A stretch of 64,000 nucleotides of DNA, from contig JAPPIG010000074.1 in NCBI GenBank assembly GCA_028820635.1, positions 62,001-126,000 on the forward strand, given 5' to 3'. The notes under the pieces are model-generated. The model did not search any database, was not told the DNA's origin, and was given only the letters and a program-made list of their open reading frames with translations. Positions 1-8,338 of the stretch are shown here, piece by piece. Source of the stretch: Candidatus Poribacteria bacterium (GTDB taxonomy: Bacteria > Poribacteria > WGA-4E > WGA-3G). Position 1 is the stretch's first letter. Each line of letters opens with the position of its first letter. The translations under genes and the position numbers were made by a program.

Positions 1-32
1 GACTGAAATCTCAATCCCATGATGTTTGAGCA

Positions 33-281
33 GTGAGATGGACGCATTTGAAAGATATTGAACGCCTTGATCAGAATGATGGATCTCTGGGACACTTTGA
101 CATAATTCTGTCTCCAAAGGTTTCAGCGTCAGAGTTTGAGACGCAAGAGGAACTGACAGATGCGCTTGAGAGTGCGGTGTGTTGGTGGAACGCACATAAG
201 CACCCTTACCACTGGAAGAAACAACCTCTATATAAGTTAGGACCCTACGGTTCTGTGATGGAAAATATGTCTAAAACTTAG
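33..281 (+). pseudogene. IS630-like transposase C-terminal fragment
   Basis: A short reading frame with no proper start (GTG directly after an upstream stop). The translation ends in E-x-L-x-x-AL...WWNAHKHPYHWKK, which resembles the C-terminal end of IS630-type transposases, where a helix is followed by N-x-H-x-x-P-x-x-W. The DDE catalytic part is absent, so this is at best a remnant. Its last codons overlap the start of a separate N-terminal transposase fragment. The family assignment rests on motif resemblance only and could be wrong. Confidence 0.35.
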
Positions 282-401
282 CGAGTAAACCACTTAGATT
301 TTATTCACAACGGAGGGAAAAAAGTCGAAGCTGCTCGGCGTTTTTCTGTGGATCGGACAACGATTTATAGGTGGTCTGACATTTCTCAGAAAGGCGTTTA
401 A
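267..401 (+). pseudogene. IS630-like transposase N-terminal HTH fragment with nonsense codon
   Basis: ATG at 267 reads MSKT, then a TAG (279-281), then in the same frame a clear helix-turn-helix: DFIHNGGKKVEAARRFSV followed by DRTTIYRW. This matches the N-terminal HTH of IS630-type transposases, in which an aromatic residue would be expected at the TAG. The frame ends at 399-401 without a catalytic domain. It is therefore an inactivated N-terminal fragment lying directly after a C-terminal fragment. Confidence 0.5.
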
Positions 402-467
402 CCTAATAACAATCAACATTATGAATGTATATCGTTATGAAAATGCGTTTTGTTTTTTAGATTTTTC

Positions 468-541
468 TTGACATTTAGCGCATGAGATACCATCCTAAAT
501 GGTAAACAATCAACTTTTACTTTTTAGGAGACTATCTCATG
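468..541 (+). promoter_or_regulatory. TTGACA-like -35 and hairpin that sequesters RBS and start codon of the transposase
   Basis: CATGAGATA (481-489) is complementary to TATCTCATG (533-541), and CCTAAA (494-499) to TTTAGG (523-528), giving a long imperfect stem. The 3' arm contains the ribosome-binding site AGGAG (526-530) and the ATG start (539-541). TTGACA lies at 468-473, but no convincing -10 box was found. A transcript reading in from outside would fold and hide the start site. This is a known way of limiting transposase synthesis in other IS elements (IS10, IS200); its use here is inference. Confidence 0.55.
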
Positions 542-1689
542 CAACACCATCTTATCAAATCTGCTATGTATTTTCAAATACTTCTCTTTTCTAACTTTCG
601 CAAGATGACATCACAACTGCAAGAAACCTTGCTTTTACTTTCAACCGGTCATCTATTTGGACTGGACAATCCAAATCAAGTCGCAACTGCTTTAGCAATC
701 CCGTCAGCGAACCTTTATCGGCATCTCAAAGACTTCAGTCTTTATCAGTGGAAATCTCTATTGATGCGTATCGGATGTGCTGTCGCCCTCGCTGAGATAC
801 AGGATGCCGAATCAAAGAGTGCTTCTACACAATCTCGTCGTATCACACTCAGTGTGGATGATACAAATGATCCGCGCTATGGTAAACTATTGTCTTACCG
901 CTACAAATGGTGGTCTAAAAAACATAATAACACAATCAGCGGTAGAAATGTGTTAGGTATCACGATCAAGATCGGTTCTATGATTATTCCCCTCAACATG
1001 CGTATTGTCAGCAAACAAGGAAGAGGCAACACGGATAAACTCTCCTGCTTTGTTGCGATGCTCAAAGCGGTATTAGATTTCTTTGATACATCAGGTGTAG
1101 ACCTTAGAAAATATCCGATCACCTTTGATTCGTGGTATGGTAGTTATAACCTCGTTGAAAGTTTGTCTGATATGGGCTTTGATAACATACTTATCCACGG
1201 AAAAAGCAACTATGTGATGGATATTGATAACAAGACTGCTAAACTCTCAGCACATAAAAAACAGATACAACTGCGTCAAAAACAGTGGGGATGTAGCAAA
1301 CTCTCCTATCGCACGAAAGCCACAAGTCGAACATTTGGTTCATTCGTGCTACTCTTCTTTTTAGATATGGCAAAATCCGAACAATGTTGGTGTTTGGCAA
1401 CCCCTTACGGGCGTGTGAAATACTCCGAATATGGTCTCAACATCACGGTATAGAACAGTATTGGAGATATTTGAAAACAGACTTACAACTCTCATCAATA
1501 AGTTTAGAGAACCGAGATGGTGCGTATGCGAGCTTAGGTATAAAGGTGTTGAGTTATCTCTTTATACAAGATGTAAGCCGATCCGTGCGTAAAACATTTC
1601 ATCAAATACAACTTGAACTTTCTGGACAAAGACACCTGTTGTCTACTCTCAGCGAGCATTTTCAAGAACAAATACCAAATAAACACTGA
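539..1689 (+). pseudogene. IS4-type DDE transposase, frameshifted
   Basis: Two overlapping frames (539-1453 and 1384-1689) together give a complete transposase of about 380 residues. Visible catalytic elements are the first Asp in LSVDDTNDPRYGK, the second in ITFDSWYGSYN, and the Glu in HHGIEQYWRYLK, where E-x6-K fits the IS4-group signature. The frame changes between about 1400 and 1440, after SEQCWCLATPYGRVK and before EILRIWSQHHG. No obvious slippery heptamer is present, so this looks like an inactivating indel (or a sequencing error) rather than programmed frameshifting. No terminal inverted repeats could be defined. Confidence 0.7.
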
Positions 1690-1755
1690 TAAACATTGAA
1701 AGCTAAAGAATTTTGATAAATATCAGATAATTATTTTCCTACTCTTCATAAAAAA

Positions 1756-1790
1756 TGCAACATTTTACAATCTAAGGTGCGTCTAATTAA
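1756..1790 (+). promoter_or_regulatory. Putative ECF-type promoter of sigma-propeller gene 1
   Basis: TGCAA at 1756-1760 and GCGTCTAATTA from 1779 are separated by 18 bp. The same bipartite motif with a 17-bp spacer precedes the next three paralogues and the LamG-like gene. The CGTC core of the downstream box is typical of ECF -10 elements. The box lies 43 bp upstream of the ATG at 1822. Confidence 0.6.
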
Positions 1791-1821
1791 TCAAGGGATG
1801 CTAAAACTCCGGAGGATTCCC

Positions 1822-4800
1822 ATGAAAAAGAAAGATGCTGAACTGATTCAGCGCACATTAGACGGTGATCAATCAGCGTTCACCGCCTTAGTAGAAAAAT
1901 ATCAAAAGGGCGTACACGCGCTGGCATGGCAAAAAATCGGTGATTTTCATATCGCACAGGAAATTACACAGGACGCTTTTCTGAGGGCATACCAAAAACT
2001 CGGAACTTTGAAAAATCATAACCTGTTTTCTGGATGGCTCTATGTTATTGCCACCCGGTTGTGTTGTGAATGGCTCCGAAAGAAACGCCTGCCGATGCAA
2101 TCCTTAGAAACCGTTGATAGCAAAGAGGTGGACAAAGTGGCATATACACGATATGTAGAAGAGCAGCGAGAAACTGACATCAATGAAATTAGACGTGAAT
2201 TGGTGAGAGATTTGCTCAAAAAATTGCCAGAAAGTGAACGAACTGTGATGACGCTCCACTATCTTGGGGAAATGACATGTGAATCTATTAGCGAGTTTCT
2301 CGGTGTATCTCCGAATACTATTAGGAGTCGTCTTAGCCGCGCCCGTAACCGACTAAAGAAAGAGGAAACGATGATTAAAGAAAACCTTAGCAGTTTCCAA
2401 CTGCCGACACAAATGACAGAAAATATTATGAAGGAAATTTCACGACTTAATCCGGTAACACCTTCAAGCAGTAAACCACTCGTGCCATTAGCGGTCTCTG
2501 CTGCCTCTGCCGTTTTAGTCTTATTACTGATGGGACTTGGCACACAACGGCTTAGCAATTTTCAGAAACCGTATAACTTAAACGCACAATCAGAACGGAC
2601 GATTGAAATATCGGAAGCGCAACTTGTTATTGATACTCCCGCAAAACCTGCAGTTAAGAATCAGGTTGGACATGCGGATTTATCAGGCGAGAGCAACGGG
2701 GTAGGACAGAAACCTGATGATCCACTATTCGCTGCAGCAAATGCAGATGAAACTGAAGTCTCAAAGGCAAAACCACAGTGGGTTCAAACAAAAGGACCTG
2801 AAGGGGGTTCAGTGTCTGGGCTCTTCACAACAACCCGTGGAGATGTGTATGCAGGCACACGGCAAGGTCTATACAGACTCACAGATGATGGGACTGCGTG
2901 GAAACTGATTAATAACATTAAGGGACCTTCACACAATTTACTGACACCTATACCAACGTGGTGGCCCGTAGTAGAGCGTCAGGATACACTTTATCTTGCT
3001 ACCAACACAGAGATTTTAGCATCCATAGATAGAGGTGAAACATGGGATGCACTCTGTGAATGTCCTGAAGGTAAACCTATCGGCATGGTAATAACGGATG
3101 GAATCCCTGGCGCACAAAGCGATCTGACGGTCTATATTGCTTCCACTGATGGAATATTTCGAACGGATAATTTTGGCAAATCATGGACCCCACTGCCCGA
3201 AGGGCTAAAAGACAAGAAAATTACTGCAATCGCCGCGATTGAAAATACCATCTTTGCGGGTACCGATAAAGGACTCTATCGTCTCAATTCAGATACGTGG
3301 GAGCAATTGCCTATCAATCCTGAGGATGGACAAGATGAGACACTGGATATCGCGGCATTAATAGCTACAGAAAACCATCTCTATGTTGCAGCAAAATTGG
3401 GATGGGTGATATTTGCTGATGACCGATCATATAAAGTCAGTGCAGAAAGTACCATCACAACTATTATTCCACCTCCTGATAAGGAATTGCCAAGCTGGAT
3501 AGAATTAAGCGGAAATGAAGGCCGGGAAATCGCGTGGTCCCTTTTTCACTCAACCGACCGTGGTAATTCGTGGAAATCTATCACGCCGAGGCATGATTCT
3601 CCTGATAAGATACAGCTTCAGTACCGTCGTCCTTCAAAGAAAGAATCACCAGGAAATAAATTAGCAGAAGGCACTTATGCTATATCAGAAATAGTATGGG
3701 CAAAAATGACAAATCCAATGCTCAAGATTACCGCATCCGGAGAAAAAGTGATGGTGATAGACGGTGAGAACCACTTCTACTCAATTGATGCTGGTGAAGC
3801 GTGGACATTTTCAGTTGATGCAAGTAAAAAAATAAGTAGTGCTACCGCTGCAGTGTTGTCGAATGCAAGTACTTTCTTTACAAGTGGAATATACGGGATT
3901 CATCGATCAACTGATAGCGGTAAGTCGTGGCATCAATTTAATACCGGACTGGTGAATACAGATATTCAACAATTAATTGTACTTAACGGGATTCTCTATG
4001 CAAACACAGAAACAGGATTTGTGTATTCAATTGATGGTGGAGAATCGTGGACACCCTTTTCCAGCGATACGAGTAACCTCATACACATTGAAGAATTCAA
4101 TGGAGAACTCTATGCAAGTAAAGGTAGAGAAGATACATCTCGTTTTTTGCGATTGACTTCCGAAGGAAATAGCTTCACAGATATTCCAGGAGTACCTGTT
4201 TTGAAATATGTACTCGGTTTGACAAAGAGCCAAAATTCGTATGAGTGGATTGAGATTAGGCAAAACAAAACCCACAAAACCGAATTTTTGATTGCACCCC
4301 GACCCAGAAGTCTCACGGTTACAGACACGGCTTACTATGTAAATTACCAAAACCAACTCTTTAGATGGCGTATTGGAACCCTGAATTGGTACGACACAGG
4401 AATAGCGGATATAGGTGGACCTTTTCATATAGACTTAAATTCCAAATTTGTCATTGCAGAGAATTTATGGTTTGCCGTTTCAGGAAAAACTGTTTATGTA
4501 GGCAAACGGAATGGACACCTCATGCAATCGTTTGATGAAGGCGACACTTGGAACGATGTGACAGCAAATCTGCCATTTTCTGTTGAACGTTTCAATGCAA
4601 TAACTTTCGCTGGAAACTTTGTTTATGTGGCAACCGATAAAGGCGTTGTATTGTCAAGCAATGGAACTGACTGGCAGACGCTCACTGATGCAGAGGGAAC
4701 GCCTCTTGTCGTTGATAGATTTGCTGTGGATGGCACAACGGTTTACGGCGAATCTGAGCAAAAAATATATCAATTAGACGAAAATACTAACATGTGGCTG

Positions 4801-4911
4801 CAAGTCTCGCCGGAAATCCCATATCCTGTTACCAGTTTTGATGTTGATGGTAATACGATCTATGTTGGCACATTCGGACGCGGTGTGCTACGTTTCGCCC
4901 TTGACGAATAG
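1822..4911 (+). CDS. ECF sigma factor-transmembrane-beta-propeller fusion (paralogue 1)
   Basis: A 1029-residue protein. The start at 1822 is chosen because GGAGG (1811-1815) lies 6 bp upstream. Residues 14-88 are sigma-70 region 2 and residues 130-182 are region 4, with HTH SPNTIRSRLSRARNRLKK. A single hydrophobic segment (220-241, VPLAVSAASAVLVLLLMGLG) follows, then a Ser/Pro-rich linker. From about 310 to the end there are repeated S-x-D-x-G-x-x-W blades (STDRGNSW, STDSGKSW, SIDGGESW, SFDEGDTW), as in BNR, Ycf48 or sortilin propellers. The expected topology is cytoplasmic sigma factor, one membrane pass, and an exported sensor. No separate anti-sigma gene is adjacent. The sensed ligand and release mechanism (perhaps proteolysis) are unknown. 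Confidence 0.9.
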   Translation: MKKKDAELIQRTLDGDQSAFTALVEKYQKGVHALAWQKIGDFHIAQEITQDAFLRAYQKLGTLKNHNLFSGWLYVIATRLCCEWLRKKRLPMQSLETVDSKEVDKVAYTRYVEEQRETDINEIRRELVRDLLKKLPESERTVMTLHYLGEMTCESISEFLGVSPNTIRSRLSRARNRLKKEETMIKENLSSFQLPTQMTENIMKEISRLNPVTPSSSKPLVPLAVSAASAVLVLLLMGLGTQRLSNFQKPYNLNAQSERTIEISEAQLVIDTPAKPAVKNQVGHADLSGESNGVGQKPDDPLFAAANADETEVSKAKPQWVQTKGPEGGSVSGLFTTTRGDVYAGTRQGLYRLTDDGTAWKLINNIKGPSHNLLTPIPTWWPVVERQDTLYLATNTEILASIDRGETWDALCECPEGKPIGMVITDGIPGAQSDLTVYIASTDGIFRTDNFGKSWTPLPEGLKDKKITAIAAIENTIFAGTDKGLYRLNSDTWEQLPINPEDGQDETLDIAALIATENHLYVAAKLGWVIFADDRSYKVSAESTITTIIPPPDKELPSWIELSGNEGREIAWSLFHSTDRGNSWKSITPRHDSPDKIQLQYRRPSKKESPGNKLAEGTYAISEIVWAKMTNPMLKITASGEKVMVIDGENHFYSIDAGEAWTFSVDASKKISSATAAVLSNASTFFTSGIYGIHRSTDSGKSWHQFNTGLVNTDIQQLIVLNGILYANTETGFVYSIDGGESWTPFSSDTSNLIHIEEFNGELYASKGREDTSRFLRLTSEGNSFTDIPGVPVLKYVLGLTKSQNSYEWIEIRQNKTHKTEFLIAPRPRSLTVTDTAYYVNYQNQLFRWRIGTLNWYDTGIADIGGPFHIDLNSKFVIAENLWFAVSGKTVYVGKRNGHLMQSFDEGDTWNDVTANLPFSVERFNAITFAGNFVYVATDKGVVLSSNGTDWQTLTDAEGTPLVVDRFAVDGTTVYGESEQKIYQLDENTNMWLQVSPEIPYPVTSFDVDGNTIYVGTFGRGVLRFALDE

Positions 4912-4938
4912 TATGTAGCAATCAGGTCAATCTACCTT

Positions 4939-4970
4939 AGGCGCGTTGGAAAACGCGCCTTTCTTTTTTT
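4939..4970 (+). terminator. Rho-independent terminator after paralogue 1
   Basis: AGGCGCGTT, loop GGAA, AACGCGCCT (4939-4960) followed by TTCTTTTTTT. It has a 9-bp perfect G+C-rich stem and a U-tract, 28 bp after the stop codon. Confidence 0.9.
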
Positions 4971-5151
4971 CACGAATCGCTTCCAACCATCTCAATAAAC
5001 ACGAAATCTGATTTACTATAGTTGGCAATTGTCCAACTATATGCTATCCTTTTAAAACAAAACTTTCCATTATAGAAATTTCCTCATATTTTTTTAAGAA
5101 ACTGCACAATATTAGTCTTTCTCTTTCAATCACGTACTTTTTTCCCATAAA

Positions 5152-5190
5152 TGCAACCTTCATAAGCCAAATAGCATCTTTATATTAAAA
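5152..5190 (+). promoter_or_regulatory. Putative ECF-type promoter of sigma-propeller gene 2
   Basis: TGCAAC begins at 5152. After a 17-bp spacer comes GCATCTTTATATTAAAAG (from 5174), matching the motif found before the other paralogues. The -10-like box is 42 bp before the ATG at 5216. The rest of the 4971-5215 interval shows only AT-rich DNA with no gene. Confidence 0.6.
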
Positions 5191-5215
5191 GATTAGTTTA
5201 TTTGTGAGGTGTTCC

Positions 5216-8041
5216 ATGAAACATGATGATGCTGAATTGATTGAACGCACACTTGAAGGTGATCAGCAAGCCTTTGCTGCACTTGTAGAAAAATACCAAG
5301 AACAGATACACGCGTTGGCGTGGCAAAAAATTGGTGATTTCCATATCGCGCAAGAAATCACACAAGATGCCTTCATCACAGCGTATCAAAAACTTTCAAC
5401 CCTTACACATCACAACCGATTTGCGGGATGGCTTTATGTCATTACCAGTAATAAGTGTAATATGTGGCACCGAAAGAAAAAACCAAAACTACAATCTCTG
5501 GAGGAGACAGATCCAATGGAATTAGAAGAGGTGTATTATTCCGAATATACGTCTCGTCAACGTGAAGAATCAGCGAATCAAAATCGGAGAACAATTGTTC
5601 GTAAGCTACTCAATAAACTCCGAGAAAGTGAACGGACAGTCGTAACAATGCATTACCTCGCTGGCTTAACATGTGAAGAGATTGGTAGGTTTTTGGGTGT
5701 ATCGCCGAACACGGTTAAAAGTCGGCTGCATCGCGCCCGAGAGAAGTTAAAGAAGGAGGAAGCCGTGATACAAGAAAATCTTAGCAGTTTCCAACTGCCA
5801 ACACAAATGACAGAAAACATCATGAAGGAAATTTCACATCTCAGTCCTGTAACACCTTCTGGAAGTAAACCTTTGGTCCCGTTAGCAGTTTCTGCCGCAT
5901 CAGCAATAATAGTTTTTCTGCTGATAGGCTTTGGAGCGCAAAATCTAATACGTTTTCAGAAGCCGTATAGTTTAGAGTCAACATCAGAGCGAACGATTGA
6001 AATCGTTGACACACCAATAGTCTTGGAATCCCCTGTCAAACCTGCAGTTAGCAATCAAGTTGGTCGTTCTGATGTTCTCAGTAACAATGATGGAACAGGA
6101 CAGAAACCGGATACATCACTATTTGCTGCAGCACAAACGGATGATGCCGAAATTTCAACGTCAAAAGCAGAATGGGGACAAACTAACGGTCCTTATGGAG
6201 GATGTATCCAAACCCTTTTTGCGACCTCTGAAGGTGTCCTTTTAGCTGGAACAAGAGACCAAGGCATTTTCCGTTCAACAGATCTCGGTGATTCTTGGGC
6301 ATCAGCGAATGTGGAATTACCTGACATATACGAAGGTCTTGAAGTATCAGCTTTGGCTTTTGCGCAGAAAGGAGATACGATCTATGCAAGTGTTCCTCCA
6401 AAGTTATATGCGTCAACCGATACCGGGAAAACATGGTCCCATGTTCCAACCGATCCACAACATAGCACAATCTCCGGTATCGTAATTATTGGTAACCGTA
6501 TATACATCAGTTCATCTCCAGGTGGTGGTGTAGGAGGTGTATGGTATTCAGATGATGAGAAGTCTTGGATACCAATGAACGATGGTCTGACAGATCTAAG
6601 GATACGTGAATTGGCAAATATTGGTACTACCCTCGTTGTTGGGACCGAAGAGGGTGGTGCATTTCGGAAAAAAGCAACAGAAGATTCGTGGCAACCAATT
6701 AATTCAGCATTTAGTATGCAACCTAATAACCAAGAACGAATTAATAAAGCGCCTGCATCTGGATTAGATCCGTCTCAAACACCGCAGCTACCATCAGTTA
6801 TCCGTGTTGACTCATTTGCTGTCATGGATAACCTACTTTATACTGGCATGAATATAGGAGAAGGTAAAGGGGTTTTCCGAGATGGGGGACTTTTCCGGTC
6901 TGATGATGAGGGCGATTCTTGGACACGTATCACCGCAAAAGAAATGCAGCATACCGTTGAAGCGTTGGATGTTTTTGGCTCAACACTGTATGCCAGTACG
7001 TTTGGTAGTGGTGTTTTCCGTTCAAATGACAAAGGTGATTCTTGGATACCAGTTAGCAAAGGTATGACAGATCAATTAGTTACCACATTAGTGGCAGTTG
7101 ATGATGAGACTGTTTTCGCGGGAACGATGGATGTAGGTATTTTCCGCACAAAAGATGGTGGTAATTCATGGATGGAAGCAAACACAGGAATAATGAGCAC
7201 CTCTGTAGTCGATTTGGAAGTTTTGGGAGATAGAATTTACGCGTTTGCGTTAGCAGGAAGTAGACTTCTTTATAGTGCAAATGGTGGCGAATCGTGGGAA
7301 TCTGTGGAGGTTCCTCCAAAACCGATTGATTTCAGCTATTCACGGATATCTGCTTTGAATGGAAAACTATACGTTGGTGCCACGAGATTTGATCCTAACA
7401 ACGTTGTTGGTGGTATTTTCCAATTAGATGAGCAGAACAACGCATTGATCGAAATTAAAACGGACATAGAAATGTACGCGATCGAATGTATGCATATTGT
7501 AGGGACAACTTTCTATGTTGGCACACAAGGACAGGGAGTCTTTCTGTGGAATGAAGGTTGGGATTCATGGCTTAATGTTGGATTAGAAGGTCAATTCGTT
7601 ACTGATATTTCGCTAAGTGACGCTAATATCTATGCAAGGACAGACCGAGGTGATATCTATCGTCTGAAGGACGAGGATCAACCGTGGGAACTTACCAAAA
7701 ATAAAAAGGGACATAGACGGTTCGCAGAATCAAGAAAAATTGACAATAAACTTTACTTACTGTCTGGGCGAGAAGGACTAATACGGTCATTGGACGGTGG
7801 TAATTCCTGGACTCAATTAAACGATGGTATAGAACACGTATCAATTGAAACTGTAGAAATTGATGGCACTGACTTCTACATCGGTACAACGCAACATGGA
7901 GTTTACAAGTGGCTCCATAAAGATGAGAAATGGGAACAGTTGGGTTCGCTAAGTCTACCAGTTCAATCGTTAGCGGTATTGGACGGTTTCCTCTACGCTG
8001 GCACTCAAGCAGGTGTCCATCGCATTCAAATTGAGAAATAA
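5216..8041 (+). CDS. ECF sigma factor-transmembrane-beta-propeller fusion (paralogue 2)
   Basis: 941 residues, starting at MKHDDAELIERTLEGDQQAF with GAGGTG (5206-5211) as ribosome-binding site. The N-terminal half carries sigma regions 2 and 4 (HTH SPNTVKSRLHRAREKLKK). A transmembrane helix (VSAASAIIVFLLIGFG) follows, then a propeller beginning WGQTNGPYGGCIQTLFAT, with blades such as RSTDLGDSW, RSDDEGDSW, RSNDKGDSW, RTKDGGNSW and RSLDGGNSW. Its propeller is closest to paralogue 3, whereas paralogues 1, 4 and 5 form a second group. The DNA from about 5764 to 5990 (end of region 4, TM segment) is almost identical to that of paralogue 3, suggesting recent duplication or gene conversion. Confidence 0.9.
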   Translation: MKHDDAELIERTLEGDQQAFAALVEKYQEQIHALAWQKIGDFHIAQEITQDAFITAYQKLSTLTHHNRFAGWLYVITSNKCNMWHRKKKPKLQSLEETDPMELEEVYYSEYTSRQREESANQNRRTIVRKLLNKLRESERTVVTMHYLAGLTCEEIGRFLGVSPNTVKSRLHRAREKLKKEEAVIQENLSSFQLPTQMTENIMKEISHLSPVTPSGSKPLVPLAVSAASAIIVFLLIGFGAQNLIRFQKPYSLESTSERTIEIVDTPIVLESPVKPAVSNQVGRSDVLSNNDGTGQKPDTSLFAAAQTDDAEISTSKAEWGQTNGPYGGCIQTLFATSEGVLLAGTRDQGIFRSTDLGDSWASANVELPDIYEGLEVSALAFAQKGDTIYASVPPKLYASTDTGKTWSHVPTDPQHSTISGIVIIGNRIYISSSPGGGVGGVWYSDDEKSWIPMNDGLTDLRIRELANIGTTLVVGTEEGGAFRKKATEDSWQPINSAFSMQPNNQERINKAPASGLDPSQTPQLPSVIRVDSFAVMDNLLYTGMNIGEGKGVFRDGGLFRSDDEGDSWTRITAKEMQHTVEALDVFGSTLYASTFGSGVFRSNDKGDSWIPVSKGMTDQLVTTLVAVDDETVFAGTMDVGIFRTKDGGNSWMEANTGIMSTSVVDLEVLGDRIYAFALAGSRLLYSANGGESWESVEVPPKPIDFSYSRISALNGKLYVGATRFDPNNVVGGIFQLDEQNNALIEIKTDIEMYAIECMHIVGTTFYVGTQGQGVFLWNEGWDSWLNVGLEGQFVTDISLSDANIYARTDRGDIYRLKDEDQPWELTKNKKGHRRFAESRKIDNKLYLLSGREGLIRSLDGGNSWTQLNDGIEHVSIETVEIDGTDFYIGTTQHGVYKWLHKDEKWEQLGSLSLPVQSLAVLDGFLYAGTQAGVHRIQIEK

Positions 8042-8075
8042 ACTGTTTATAGTTGATTTGCAATTTACATTGCTC

Positions 8076-8175
8076 TTTTAGGCGCGCTTCCAAAGCGCGC
8101 CTAAAAGAATGAAATAAGGATACGCCTACTAATAGGTGTTAATAACACTTCTATCAGTAGGTGTGCTTTTTTTAA
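8076..8175 (+). terminator. Palindrome and terminator after paralogue 2
   Basis: TTTTAGGCGCGCTT and AAGCGCGCCTAAAA (8076-8089 and 8093-8106) form a 14-bp stem with a 3-nt loop. A second hairpin (about 8124-8168, CCTACT paired with AGTAGG around GTGTT/AACAC) is followed by seven T (8169-8175). The second is the likely terminator. Confidence 0.75.
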
Positions 8176-8229
8176 TTCTCCATAAATCCTCCATTTATTT
8201 CTTGAAAATTATCGTTTTTCCCTCCAAAA

Positions 8230-8290
8230 TTGCAATTTTTTCAAAAATGTGCAATTCTATACCCAAAAATCGCGTTTTTAATTATAAAGA
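8230..8290 (+). promoter_or_regulatory. Putative ECF-type promoter with upstream inverted repeat, sigma-propeller gene 3
   Basis: TTGCA (8230-8234) and TGCAA (8250-8254) form an inverted repeat with a 15-bp centre. The right arm doubles as the -35-like box. After 17 bp comes GCGTTTTTAATTATAAAG (from 8272). The same TTGCA-N15-TGCAA arrangement recurs at 11416 and 17433. The start codon is 67 bp downstream of the -10-like box. Confidence 0.6.
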
Positions 8291-8338
8291 GTGCTATTAT
8301 TGTAATTGCATTTTCTATTTTTTCTATGAAGGTGTACG

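Noticed and set aside
1384..1460. Programmed -1 frameshift in the IS4-type transposase
   Set aside because: No slippery heptamer or downstream structure was evident near the frame change. IS4 members are normally single-frame, so mutation or sequencing error is preferred.
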